6,911 nucleotides of DNA from Peptoniphilus_A sp022767005 (GTDB lineage Bacteria > Bacillota > Clostridia > Tissierellales > Peptoniphilaceae): assembly GCF_050315115.1 (NCBI RefSeq), contig NZ_JBNPOJ010000035.1, forward strand, positions 1 to 6,911. Reading direction: 5' to 3'. The notes below the pieces were generated by a model that had not been told where the DNA came from, ran no database searches, and was given only the letters and a program-made list of their open reading frames with translations. How positions within the stretch are numbered: position 1 is the stretch's first letter; each line of letters starts with the position of its first letter. Below, piece after piece: positions 1 to 6,319 of the stretch. Both the position numbers and the translations under genes were made by a program.

Positions 1-36
1 ATTTAAAATAATCAGACTCCTAAAAACTCTTCATTA

Positions 37-711
37 TTAAATTAATCTTGTAAATTCATTTACTAAAACCTCATATGACCATTTTAAATGCTTTTCTAAA
101 ATATCTTGTGCTTCTTCTAAATTTCTATTCTTTATACATTTTAATATTTCTAAATGGTATTTAGTACTTTCCACCGTTGTATCCGTTAAGGCATAAGCTT
201 CATGTTGATATCTATCAATTTGTCCTTTTATACTCGAATAAATAGTTTTAATATAATTATTCGCAGAATTTTCTAAAATAAGCCTGTGAGTTTCTTCATC
301 TTTACTTATCAAATATTTCTCAGAAATATATTTATTATTACTTTTATCTTCTAATATTTTATATAAATCTCTTTCTAATTTATTAATTTCATAATCCTTT
401 ATATTTTTTATTGAAGTTCTCATTGCTATTTTTTCAATGGCAATTCTAACCTCATAAATATCAGATAAATCTTTTAGAGATAATTCTAGTACAATTGTGC
501 CCACTCCATCTACACTTTTCAAATATCCTTCTTGTTCTAATCTAGTGAGTGCTCTTTTAACTGGAGTTCTACTCATGTTTAATTGTTCTCCAATGCTTTT
601 TTCAGTTAATAATTCTCCACCCTTTACATCACCCGATATTATCGAATTTCTTATGAATCTATAAGCTTTATCTGAAAGAGTTTCCCTACTTTTTAATTTT
701 ACTCTCGTCAT
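37..711 (-). CDS. GntR-family transcriptional regulator, FCD (FadR-type) subfamily
   Basis: A 224-residue cytoplasmic DNA-binding regulator of usual FCD-GntR length. Residues about 11-77 form the winged helix-turn-helix; the stretch SRTPVKRALTRLEQEGYL (47-64) is the typical GntR recognition-helix region. Residues about 81-211 form the all-helical FCD ligand domain. D138 and H142 (D-x3-H), H186 and H208 match the Asp/three-His metal site common in this family, which usually helps bind a carboxylate effector. The ATG start is preceded only by a weak GGGG-type ribosome site. The gene begins 35 nt after the dehydrogenase with no convincing terminator or promoter between, so it is probably the last gene of the operon and autoregulated. 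By inference it binds the GTATAC inverted repeat over the operon promoter and is released by the substrate or an intermediate. Family assignment is firm; effector and target are inferred. Confidence 0.93.
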   Translation of the reverse strand: MTRVKLKSRETLSDKAYRFIRNSIISGDVKGGELLTEKSIGEQLNMSRTPVKRALTRLEQEGYLKSVDGVGTIVLELSLKDLSDIYEVRIAIEKIAMRTSIKNIKDYEINKLERDLYKILEDKSNNKYISEKYLISKDEETHRLILENSANNYIKTIYSSIKGQIDRYQHEAYALTDTTVESTKYHLEILKCIKNRNLEEAQDILEKHLKWSYEVLVNEFTRLI

Positions 712-746
712 TACAACCCCACTTAATTAGTTTAAAAAACAGGTCC

Positions 747-1718
747 TTAAATAACAGGATCTCTCGGAGTTTCACCTTTTAAAACAGCCTCTAAATTTCC
801 TAATGCAAATTCTTTTAAAGCTTTCATAGACTCTATTGAAATATAAGAAATATGAGGTGTTACCAAAATACCTTTTTGATTAAAAATTTTTTCATTCCCA
901 TTAGGAGGCTCATTAGCCACAACATCTAAAATAGCACCTTCTATTTCTTTGTTTTTAATTGCCTCAATCAAATCTGTTTCTTTTATAATTTTGCCTCTAG
1001 AAGTATTAATTATATGAGCGGTCTTTTTCATCATTTTAAATTCATTCATAGTGATTTTATCTTTATTAGCATCAATTCCTTTTAAATTTACACTAACATA
1101 ATCCGCAATTTTAAATCCTTCTTCCCAAGATACTTTTTTAACTCCATATTTAGCTATCTCTGCTTCACTTAAAAAATCATCAATGGCATAAACATTAATT
1201 CCAACAGGCTTAACCTTATTAGCTATAGCTTTTCCTATAGCTCCAAATCCAACAATGACAAGGTTCTCTTTCGAAATTCTATGTCTAGGTTCTTCTATTA
1301 CAAGAGAGCCCCACTTACCATTTTTTACATTCTCTAAACATGTATCAGAATAAAACTGTATTCTCTTATTATAGTAATAAATAGCTGCAAGAGTGTAATC
1401 TGCTAAGTCTTCAGCACAATATCCCTGTATATTTGTAACTCTTATTCCTTTTTCTTTGCATGCTTCTAGATCAATCCTATCATATCCTCCTCCATATGTC
1501 GATATGACTTTACAATTATCCAGTTTTTCTATTGTTTTTCTAGGAATATCCGCGTAAACTTGTGCTAAAATAGCATCAACTTTACTTCCGAACTCCTCAA
1601 GATCTTTTTCATAATCATAATTTGAAATCCTTATTTCAACATTTTCAAAAGCTTTTGGCAAATACTCTTTTTCCAAATCGTAATTAGTCCACTCTTCATC
1701 TATAATCCAAATTAACAT
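747..1718 (-). CDS. D-2-hydroxyacid dehydrogenase family protein (NAD-dependent)
   Basis: A 323-residue member of the D-isomer-specific 2-hydroxyacid dehydrogenase family, which interconverts 2-oxo and 2-hydroxy acids with NAD(P). The Rossmann loop is GFGAIG (157-162). D180, at the end of the following strand (VYAIDD), suggests preference for NAD over NADP. The family catalytic triad is present: R241 in NTSRGKI, E270 in ANEPP and H289 in TPHIS. An upstream in-frame ATG at 1748 would add MYFYKRRFIK, but its AGG-AGA codons are the ribosome site of the ATG at 1718 (AGGAG at 1733-1729, 10 nt spacing), so the shorter start is chosen. The gene follows dctM by 16 nt. Context suggests it acts on a keto or hydroxy acid produced by the aconitase X dehydratase, but the residues seen do not reveal the substrate, and family members range from lactate to phosphoglycerate dehydrogenases. 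Confidence 0.92.
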   Translation of the reverse strand: MLIWIIDEEWTNYDLEKEYLPKAFENVEIRISNYDYEKDLEEFGSKVDAILAQVYADIPRKTIEKLDNCKVISTYGGGYDRIDLEACKEKGIRVTNIQGYCAEDLADYTLAAIYYYNKRIQFYSDTCLENVKNGKWGSLVIEEPRHRISKENLVIVGFGAIGKAIANKVKPVGINVYAIDDFLSEAEIAKYGVKKVSWEEGFKIADYVSVNLKGIDANKDKITMNEFKMMKKTAHIINTSRGKIIKETDLIEAIKNKEIEGAILDVVANEPPNGNEKIFNQKGILVTPHISYISIESMKALKEFALGNLEAVLKGETPRDPVI

Positions 1719-1728
1719 TTTAATAAAT

Positions 1729-1733
1729 CTCCT
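1729..1733 (-). promoter_or_regulatory. Ribosome binding site fixing the dehydrogenase start
   Basis: AGGAG, with A-rich flanks, lies 10 nt before the ATG at 1718. It sits inside the coding frame that would run from the upstream ATG at 1748, which itself has no such site. This supports the 1718 start. Confidence 0.8.
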
Positions 1734-1734
1734 T

Positions 1735-3003
1735 TTATAAAAATACATTTGTAATTAATGGTACAAACGTAACTAACATTAATACAACAATTAAAGCTAA
1801 TATGAATTTTATTATTTCTTTTGTCAATACACTCATTCCTACCTTAGAAATAGCCGTTGCAACAAATAAATTGATTCCATAAGGAGGTGTACAAAAACCA
1901 ATAGCTAAATTCATAGTTAGCATTATACCAAAAGTTATTGGACTCATTCCTAATCTTAAAACAATTGGTAATAATATAGGTGTCAGGATAATTGTACCAG
2001 GTATATTATCAATAAACATTCCTACAATAATTAGGAATATATTAATTAAAATTAAAATAACGATACCATTATCACTAAGAGATGTAATAAACATTGCTAT
2101 TTTCATAGGAATTTGTTCCATTGTTAACAACGCAGCAAATGCTGTAGACAATCCTACCATAAAAGTAGTTGCCCCATTAACTACTATAGCATCTCTAAAA
2201 GACTTATACGCTTCCTTCAAATTTAATTCTTTATAAACAAAAACACCTACTACAAACGAATATACTACCGAAACAACAGCCGCTTCTGTTGGAGTAAATA
2301 CTCCTGCATAAATTCCACCTAAAATTATTACTGGAGACATTATAGCCCAAAATGCATCAATAAAAGAATGAAATATTTCTTTCAGACTTTTTCTATTTTC
2401 ATTACCTTTATACCCATTTTTCTTTGATACAATATAACATACAATCATTAATGCTATGCCCATTAAAATCCCTGGCAAGAAACCAGCTGTAAACATTTGT
2501 GTTATTGATGCTCCTGAAACAACACCATATATTACAAAAGGAACACTAGGTGGTATAATAACTCCTATTGTACCTGCTGCAGCTGTTAGAGCTGTTGAAA
2601 ATCCTTTACTATATCCATGATTAACCATCTGCGGAATCATAAATGCTCCAACTGCAGAAACTGTTGCGACTGCTGATCCGGATATTGCAGCAAAAAACAT
2701 ACAAACTACAATTGTAACCATACCCAATCCGCCAGTTATATGTCCAATAAAAGATTGAAAGAAATCTACTAGTCTCTTTGCTATTCCTCCACTACTCATC
2801 AAATTTCCAGCTAACATAAAAAATGGAATAGCTAATAAAGGAAAAGAATCTACGCCAGCAATTGAATTCTGGGCAATCATCATTGTTGGCATATCAGTAA
2901 AACTTACAATGTTTACTAAAGTAGAAATACCTATTGCATATCCTATTGGAACTCCCAATATTAATAACACGAAAAATATTCCAAATAATACCATTGACTC
3001 CAT
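1735..3003 (-). CDS. dctM: TRAP transporter large permease subunit (DctM family)
   Basis: A 422-residue, very hydrophobic inner-membrane protein of standard DctM length (IT-superfamily permease, about 12 membrane segments). It is the sodium-driven channel subunit of a tripartite ATP-independent periplasmic transporter. Visible family motifs are PLLAIPFFMLAGNLM (55-69), SGSAVATVSAVG (108-119), GVIIPPSVPFVIYG (147-160), FTPTEAA (236-242), IPGTIILTPILLPI (334-347) and GFCTPPYGINLFVA (369-382). A TTG five codons upstream (3018) would overlap dctQ, but its AGG-AGA codons form the ribosome site of the ATG at 3003, so the ATG is used. It then begins one base after the dctQ stop (TAG-T-ATG), implying translational coupling and a fixed ratio with DctQ. 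The substrate cannot be read from the permease. Confidence 0.95.
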   Translation of the reverse strand: MESMVLFGIFFVLLILGVPIGYAIGISTLVNIVSFTDMPTMMIAQNSIAGVDSFPLLAIPFFMLAGNLMSSGGIAKRLVDFFQSFIGHITGGLGMVTIVVCMFFAAISGSAVATVSAVGAFMIPQMVNHGYSKGFSTALTAAAGTIGVIIPPSVPFVIYGVVSGASITQMFTAGFLPGILMGIALMIVCYIVSKKNGYKGNENRKSLKEIFHSFIDAFWAIMSPVIILGGIYAGVFTPTEAAVVSVVYSFVVGVFVYKELNLKEAYKSFRDAIVVNGATTFMVGLSTAFAALLTMEQIPMKIAMFITSLSDNGIVILILINIFLIIVGMFIDNIPGTIILTPILLPIVLRLGMSPITFGIMLTMNLAIGFCTPPYGINLFVATAISKVGMSVLTKEIIKFILALIVVLMLVTFVPLITNVFL

Positions 3004-3004
3004 A

Positions 3005-3517
3005 CTAAATCTCCTCAATTTCTTCGTTATTTATTATACCTTCTTTTTTTCCTGTAATAGTATCTATAGTATCAAAAAAAATTCTAAAAACTAGAATAAA
3101 AGATGACACAGGGAGTGCTGAATATACATATACCAATGGCAAACGCATCCCTGATGATAATGCATTTCTTGCGCTCATAGATTTAAGAAGTTTTATTCCT
3201 ACATAGACTAAAAATACATTAAAAGTAAGCCATATAATATTAATTATTAAGTGTAAAATTTTATGAACTTTTTTTGATTTAAAAATGCTAAATATCAAGT
3301 CCACTCTAATATGTTGATTGTCAACATATGCTATACTACTTCCAAGCCATACTTGCCAAATAAATATGTATCTAGACAGTTCCTCAGACCATGCTAACGA
3401 TGTATTAAAGAAATATCTCATTATAACTTGCATAAATACTATCGCAACATTAATAACTAAACTACTTACTAGGACAATTTCTTCAATCTTATTGAATTTT
3501 TTTAAAAAATTTCTCAT
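3005..3517 (-). CDS. dctQ: TRAP transporter small permease subunit (DctQ family)
   Basis: A 170-residue four-helix membrane protein, typical of DctQ, the small partner of DctM and docking platform for the loaded solute-binding protein. Hydrophobic segments lie at about 13-34, 47-65, 86-110 and 127-148. Family signatures are MRYFF (33-37) followed by AWSEELSRYIFIWQVWLGS (42-60), where the W-S-E-E and R residues and the spaced tryptophans are characteristic, HIRVD (69-73), and MRLPLVYVYSALPVS (124-138). A TTG at 3553 would extend the frame by 12 residues, but it lies inside the palindrome and has no ribosome site. AGGAGT at 3529-3524 sits 6 nt before the ATG at 3517, which is preferred. DctQ sequences diverge quickly, so assignment rests on these motifs plus position between dctP and dctM, which together make it firm. 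Confidence 0.94.
   Translation of the reverse strand: MRNFLKKFNKIEEIVLVSSLVINVAIVFMQVIMRYFFNTSLAWSEELSRYIFIWQVWLGSSIAYVDNQHIRVDLIFSIFKSKKVHKILHLIINIIWLTFNVFLVYVGIKLLKSMSARNALSSGMRLPLVYVYSALPVSSFILVFRIFFDTIDTITGKKEGIINNEEIEEI
3011..3016 (-). promoter_or_regulatory. Ribosome binding site fixing the dctM start
   Basis: GAGGAG ends 7 nt before the ATG at 3003 and lies within the last codons of dctQ. It argues for the ATG at 3003 rather than the TTG at 3018, and for coupled translation of the two membrane subunits. Confidence 0.8.
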
Positions 3518-3523
3518 ATTTTT

Positions 3524-3529
3524 ACTCCT
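3524..3529 (-). promoter_or_regulatory. Ribosome binding site fixing the dctQ start
   Basis: AGGAGT with a 6-nt A-rich spacer before the ATG at 3517. It directly abuts the 34-bp palindrome, so folding of that stem could affect ribosome access. It rules against the TTG at 3553, which would translate through this site. Confidence 0.82.
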
Positions 3530-3563
3530 TTTAGAAGAATTGGATATATCCAATTCTTCTAAA
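3530..3563 (-). repeat. Perfect 34-bp palindrome between dctP and dctQ (intercistronic hairpin)
   Basis: Each arm is 17 bases (TTTAGAAGAATTGGATA and its exact reverse complement) with no spacer; as RNA it would form a stem of about 15 bp closed by a 4-nt AUAU loop. It occupies most of the 56-nt gap between the dctP stop and the dctQ start, the only long gap in the operon. On the minus strand it is followed by AGGAGT, not a U-tract, so it is not a normal terminator for the operon. In other operons stems after a binding-protein gene protect the upstream message from 3' exonucleases, so the binding protein outnumbers the membrane subunits; that role here is an inference. Confidence 0.85.
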
Positions 3564-3573
3564 TTATAGTTGT

Positions 3574-4614
3574 TTATTTATTATACTTTTCACATAAATT
3601 GAATAATTCTTCTCCAAATTGTTTTTGATATTTATCATACATTGGTTGTAAAGCTTTTCTGAATTCTAACTTTTGATCATCGCTAAATACATTAGTTGTA
3701 AGTTTTCCTTCTGTTTCAAGATCTTTAATCGCTTTAACGTTATCTTCTAATTCCATTTTCCTTTGTTCTGCAACAAAAACTTTTGCTTCATTTTCAAGCA
3801 ATTCTTGCATATCTTTGTCCAAAGAGTCATAGACATTTTTATTAATTAAAAATGGCAAAAAGTTATGAACGTGTTCATCAATAGTTTGATACTTTTGAAC
3901 CTCATAAAATTTATTTGCAAATGTTAAAGATGGTGGATTTTCTTGTGCTTCTACAGTTCCTTGTTGTAAACCTGTGTACAATTCTGTAAAGCTCATTGGA
4001 GTAGGATTTGCTCCTAATGTTTTATAAAAGTCAATAAATATTGGACTCTCCATAACTCTCATTTTGACTCCCTTTAAATCTTCAGGTTTTTCAATAGGTC
4101 CTGAATTTGTTGTTGTTGATCTAGGTCCATTATACGCATAGCCTAAACAATGAATTCCTTGTTCCTCTAACTTTTTATTAAAATATTCTCCTACTTCTCC
4201 ATCTAACGCAGCAAAAGCAGATTCACTATTTTTAAAAAGATAAGGCATATCTAAAATACCAAATTCTTCTGAATATGTTGTTAGAACAGAAGTTGATGGC
4301 AATGTTGATTGTAATGTCCCCATAGCTACAGATTCTGTCATTTGAACATCTCCACCTAAGGAACCATTTGGATAAATCTCTATACCAATTTTTCCCTTAC
4401 TTTTTTCTTCAACATTCTTTTTGAAATTCAGCAAAGCCTTATGAGTTGACCTACTTTCAGGTTCAACATGACCTATTTTAATTATTACATCTCCTTTTGC
4501 TGCTTTTGTACTTTCTGCCGTATCAGATGTCTTGTTAGCCTTACCTTTACTTCCACAAGCTGTAATAGCAACAGCAACTAATAAAATTGTTATAATTTTT
4601 AAAATCTTTTTCAT
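3574..4614 (-). CDS. dctP: TRAP transporter solute-binding lipoprotein (DctP family)
   Basis: A 346-residue extracytoplasmic binding protein. The N-terminus has a KK-start, a hydrophobic core and lipobox ITAC with Cys20 as the lipid-anchored residue, followed by a Ser/Thr/Lys-rich linker (21-41) as in Gram-positive-type anchored binding proteins. The mature domain starts near VIIKIGHV (43-50). R165 in YNGPRS and R186 in KGVKMRV match the conserved DctP arginines; in characterised relatives such as SiaP the second makes the salt bridge to the ligand carboxylate. MSFTELYTGLQQGTVEAQENP (207-227) is the family signature hinge/binding region. The ligand is therefore probably an organic acid or amino-acid-like carboxylate. 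AGGAG at 4624-4620 lies 5 nt before the ATG. It follows the aconitase X small subunit by 16 nt, tying uptake to that enzyme. Confidence 0.96.
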   Translation of the reverse strand: MKKILKIITILLVAVAITACGSKGKANKTSDTAESTKAAKGDVIIKIGHVEPESRSTHKALLNFKKNVEEKSKGKIGIEIYPNGSLGGDVQMTESVAMGTLQSTLPSTSVLTTYSEEFGILDMPYLFKNSESAFAALDGEVGEYFNKKLEEQGIHCLGYAYNGPRSTTTNSGPIEKPEDLKGVKMRVMESPIFIDFYKTLGANPTPMSFTELYTGLQQGTVEAQENPPSLTFANKFYEVQKYQTIDEHVHNFLPFLINKNVYDSLDKDMQELLENEAKVFVAEQRKMELEDNVKAIKDLETEGKLTTNVFSDDQKLEFRKALQPMYDKYQKQFGEELFNLCEKYNK

Positions 4615-4630
4615 AATATCTCCTTAATTA

Positions 4631-5035
4631 TTATAAAATCGTTATTTCTTCTTTATTTGCATCAATTATAATCCTATCACCTTCTTTAATATCTTCGTAG
4701 AACTCTGTATCAACTTTGTCTACTAGTGGTATTTCGAAAATAATAGCACTTGTTACTAAAACTGTTTCTGGATACTTCACAATCATCCCAGCAGGCTGAT
4801 TATTATATTTCATTAATTGGAATAAACCATCGGCTTGAACAACTGAACTTCCTTTTCCTGATGGAAATACTAAAATTTTTCCAGACATACTCCTTCCAGT
4901 AAAATCATGGTTAGGTTCAATCATTTTCCCTGTTCCTGGTTCTAATAAATAAAACATTATTGGATCTTTGGATATAGTTACTTCTGCTTCTACTCTTCCA
5001 TCAGATATTTTATGACATTTATAAACTCTACTCAT
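4631..5035 (-). CDS. Aconitase X small subunit (swivel domain, formerly DUF126)
   Basis: A 134-residue cytoplasmic protein matching the stand-alone swivel domain of two-polypeptide aconitase X enzymes. The core motif runs from GRSMSGKILVFPSGKGSS (47-64); the serines of GKGSS (60-64) fall where the family places its catalytic serine. QPAGMIV (80-86) and the following ETVLVTSAIIFEIPLVD (90-106) match the usual pattern, although the family more often has Gly than Ser at S96. The start overlaps the large-subunit stop by one base (TAATG), with a strong GGAGG at 5048-5044, so the two subunits should be made in equal amounts. Its job is to close over the large subunit and complete the active site for dehydration of a hydroxy acid. 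Assignment is strong because large and small subunits are adjacent. Confidence 0.93.
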   Translation of the reverse strand: MSRVYKCHKISDGRVEAEVTISKDPIMFYLLEPGTGKMIEPNHDFTGRSMSGKILVFPSGKGSSVVQADGLFQLMKYNNQPAGMIVKYPETVLVTSAIIFEIPLVDKVDTEFYEDIKEGDRIIIDANKEEITIL

Positions 5036-6240
5036 TATTTAACCCTCCCTGTTAATGCTGCATCAATACATGTGTCTAAATCTCTTATCACAAAATCAAT
5101 TCCTCTTCGTTTAGGATAATAAGCACATTTAGGAGATTCTGTTACCCCAACTTTTCCTTTTAAAAATTTCCAAATTGGTTGATCTGGACAAGTACTAGGT
5201 ACAATATGAGCCCCAAGTTTTTCCATGATTTCAGAATATCCCATAATATCACAAAGATGTTTTACATGAGATGAAACTAAAATCCACATTTCCTTTTCTA
5301 ACTTCCTACCATTAATTCTTTCAGAGATATGCCTTACTTCATCAAGTGTAAAATGAGGACAACCAAACATAGCAAAGTCAATTTCTCTTTCTCCTTCTAA
5401 AGAAATATCCTTTAACACTTCTTCAAAATCCTCATTTGTTATTGTTACTTTTCTTTCTGGTTCTTTTCCACCAAAAGCCATTTCTAGAGTTTGAGCTTCT
5501 GGAGTAAAACCAACTATATGATACATATCATATGCTCCAGATGTATTTAGTTGGGCCCCCAAATTCCTTAACGCTTCTTTACTAATATGTTCTGGCAAAC
5601 CTACAAAAACGGGAATTCCATGACCTATCTTTTTACCACACATCCCCAACATATGATAATCATAGTCATTATCCATATCAGCTTTTACCTCTACCAAAAT
5701 AGTTCCCTTTCTATTCTCATCTAAAAGTAAACCGTACTCTGGTACATATCCAGTTATTGCAGCAAATAAAGCTGAGTTAGCTCCTTCTCTGTTTGATCTC
5801 GCACCCCACACTGAATTTACATAAGGCGTAGCACTAGACTCAGAAAAAGCTGTGATTTCTCCAAAATTAGGCACATTTGTATCTATGTATGGAGTACAGT
5901 TATAACTCAATGTTGCACCTAATTTTTTATATGCTTCATGAGTCCTTTGCATCATCTCATAATCTTCCTTATCCCCCATATTTCTTTCCTTAAAATAAGG
6001 AATTCCCCATCCTGGATTAACTGTTGGTGAAACTCTACAACGAGCTCCTAAATTGACCATTTTTTCCGCTAACCATAAATCTGCATCTTGATTACTTAAT
6101 GCTACGTGAGCTCTTGTTATTGGAACCATCCTCTCTGCCCCAAAAGATTCTCCTATTGCAACTTGTACTTTCATTGCAAGTTTAGCACCTTCACCGTACT
6201 TGCCATCTAATAAATCTTGTTGATCTTTTGTTAATTTCAA
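5035..6240 (-). CDS. Aconitase X large (catalytic, Fe-S) subunit, putative hydroxyacid dehydratase
   Basis: A 401-residue aconitase X catalytic subunit of the two-polypeptide type. Candidate iron-sulfur ligands are C115 (YNCTPYID), C294 (FGCPHFTLDEV) and C351 (STCPDQP), in family-conserved surroundings; other cysteines (68, 201, 330, 372, 391) have less clear roles. Further conserved blocks are ESSATPYVNSVWGARSNREG (134-153), CGKKIGHGIPVFVGLP (201-216) and the C-terminal KCAYYPKRRG (371-380). Characterised bacterial members dehydrate cis-3-hydroxy-L-proline; archaeal ones act on mevalonate 5-phosphate. The start is TTG, supported by GAGAGGAG at 6255-6248 and by the conserved N-terminus LTKDQQDLLDGKYGEGAKLAM, which the next ATG (Met23) would remove. 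It is the first gene of the operon. Substrate is uncertain because no pyrroline-carboxylate reductase accompanies it. Confidence 0.94.
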   Translation of the reverse strand: MKLTKDQQDLLDGKYGEGAKLAMKVQVAIGESFGAERMVPITRAHVALSNQDADLWLAEKMVNLGARCRVSPTVNPGWGIPYFKERNMGDKEDYEMMQRTHEAYKKLGATLSYNCTPYIDTNVPNFGEITAFSESSATPYVNSVWGARSNREGANSALFAAITGYVPEYGLLLDENRKGTILVEVKADMDNDYDYHMLGMCGKKIGHGIPVFVGLPEHISKEALRNLGAQLNTSGAYDMYHIVGFTPEAQTLEMAFGGKEPERKVTITNEDFEEVLKDISLEGEREIDFAMFGCPHFTLDEVRHISERINGRKLEKEMWILVSSHVKHLCDIMGYSEIMEKLGAHIVPSTCPDQPIWKFLKGKVGVTESPKCAYYPKRRGIDFVIRDLDTCIDAALTGRVK

Positions 6241-6247
6241 AATACCT

Positions 6248-6255
6248 CTCCTCTC
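6248..6255 (-). promoter_or_regulatory. Ribosome binding site for the TTG-started aconitase X large subunit
   Basis: GAGAGGAG followed by AGGTATT and then TTG. The strong purine-rich site 7 nt from the TTG, with no nearby in-frame ATG, decides the start in favour of TTG at 6240. Confidence 0.8.
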
Positions 6256-6262
6256 TTTCTCA

Positions 6263-6276
6263 TGAAAACAATTTCA
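6263..6276. promoter_or_regulatory. Candidate CcpA cre box just downstream of the promoter
   Basis: TGAAAACAATTTCA matches the Firmicute cre consensus TGWAANCGNTNWCA at 13 of 14 positions; the only miss is the central CG, read here as CA (or TG on the other strand). It is the core of a perfect inverted repeat CATGAAA-ACAA-TTTCATG (6261-6278). Its place about 5-18 nt after the predicted transcription start suits repression by CcpA when a preferred sugar is present. The central CG is normally the best conserved part of cre, so this could instead be a simple RNA hairpin or a site for another repressor. Confidence 0.5.
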
Positions 6277-6296
6277 TGTATACTAGAAGTATACAT
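6276..6296. promoter_or_regulatory. Candidate GntR/FCD operator overlapping the -10 box
   Basis: A perfect inverted repeat with 9-base arms ATGTATACT and AGTATACAT and a 3-base spacer (AGA, 6285-6287). Each arm holds a GTATAC core (6278-6283 and 6289-6294), 11 bp apart, about one helical turn, so two dimers could bind on the same face. FCD-subfamily GntR regulators typically recognise short GT...AC palindromes of this kind. The repeat covers the -10 box and start point, so binding would block transcription. The regulator at the distal end of the operon is the natural candidate. I noticed no other GTATAC copy in the window. Confidence 0.75.
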
Positions 6297-6316
6297 CTAT
6301 TGCTTTACTATGTCAA
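6288..6316 (-). promoter_or_regulatory. Sigma-A type promoter of the operon
   Basis: A perfect -35 TTGACA (6316-6311), an optimal 17-bp spacer, and -10 TATACT (6293-6288), one mismatch from TATAAT. The DNA just before the -35 is very AT-rich, which may help. Transcription should start near 6281-6283, giving a leader of about 40 nt that ends at the aconitase X large-subunit TTG. This is the only strong promoter seen for the seven genes. Confidence 0.85.
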
Positions 6317-6319
6317 CAT

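Noticed and set aside
712..757. Possible terminator between the dehydrogenase and the regulator (T6 run after a short stem)
   Set aside because: The best stem I can draw is only about 4 bp (TCCT/AGGA), too weak to claim termination; the regulator is treated as part of the operon.
2909..3094. Plus-strand open frame of 61 codons
   Set aside because: It lies antisense to the start of dctM and the end of dctQ, has low-complexity composition and no ribosome site; the minus-strand genes explain the region.
3318..3569. Plus-strand open frame of 83 codons
   Set aside because: Antisense to dctQ and the palindrome, with no ribosome site or recognisable motif; its openness follows from the dctQ codons.
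5035..6240. Mevalonate 5-phosphate dehydratase as the role of the aconitase X pair
   Set aside because: That role is known from archaeal isoprenoid synthesis; a TRAP importer, an inducible-type operator and low-GC bacterial signals fit catabolism of an imported acid better.
6237..6277. Two tiny upstream frames in the leader (ATG at 6277, 5 codons; ATG at 6263, 8 codons) whose stops overlap the next start, the last one ending across the TTG of the aconitase X large subunit
   Set aside because: Neither ATG has a ribosome site and the first is only a few bases from the predicted RNA 5' end. The chain of overlaps is neat, but the strong site before the TTG suffices for initiation.
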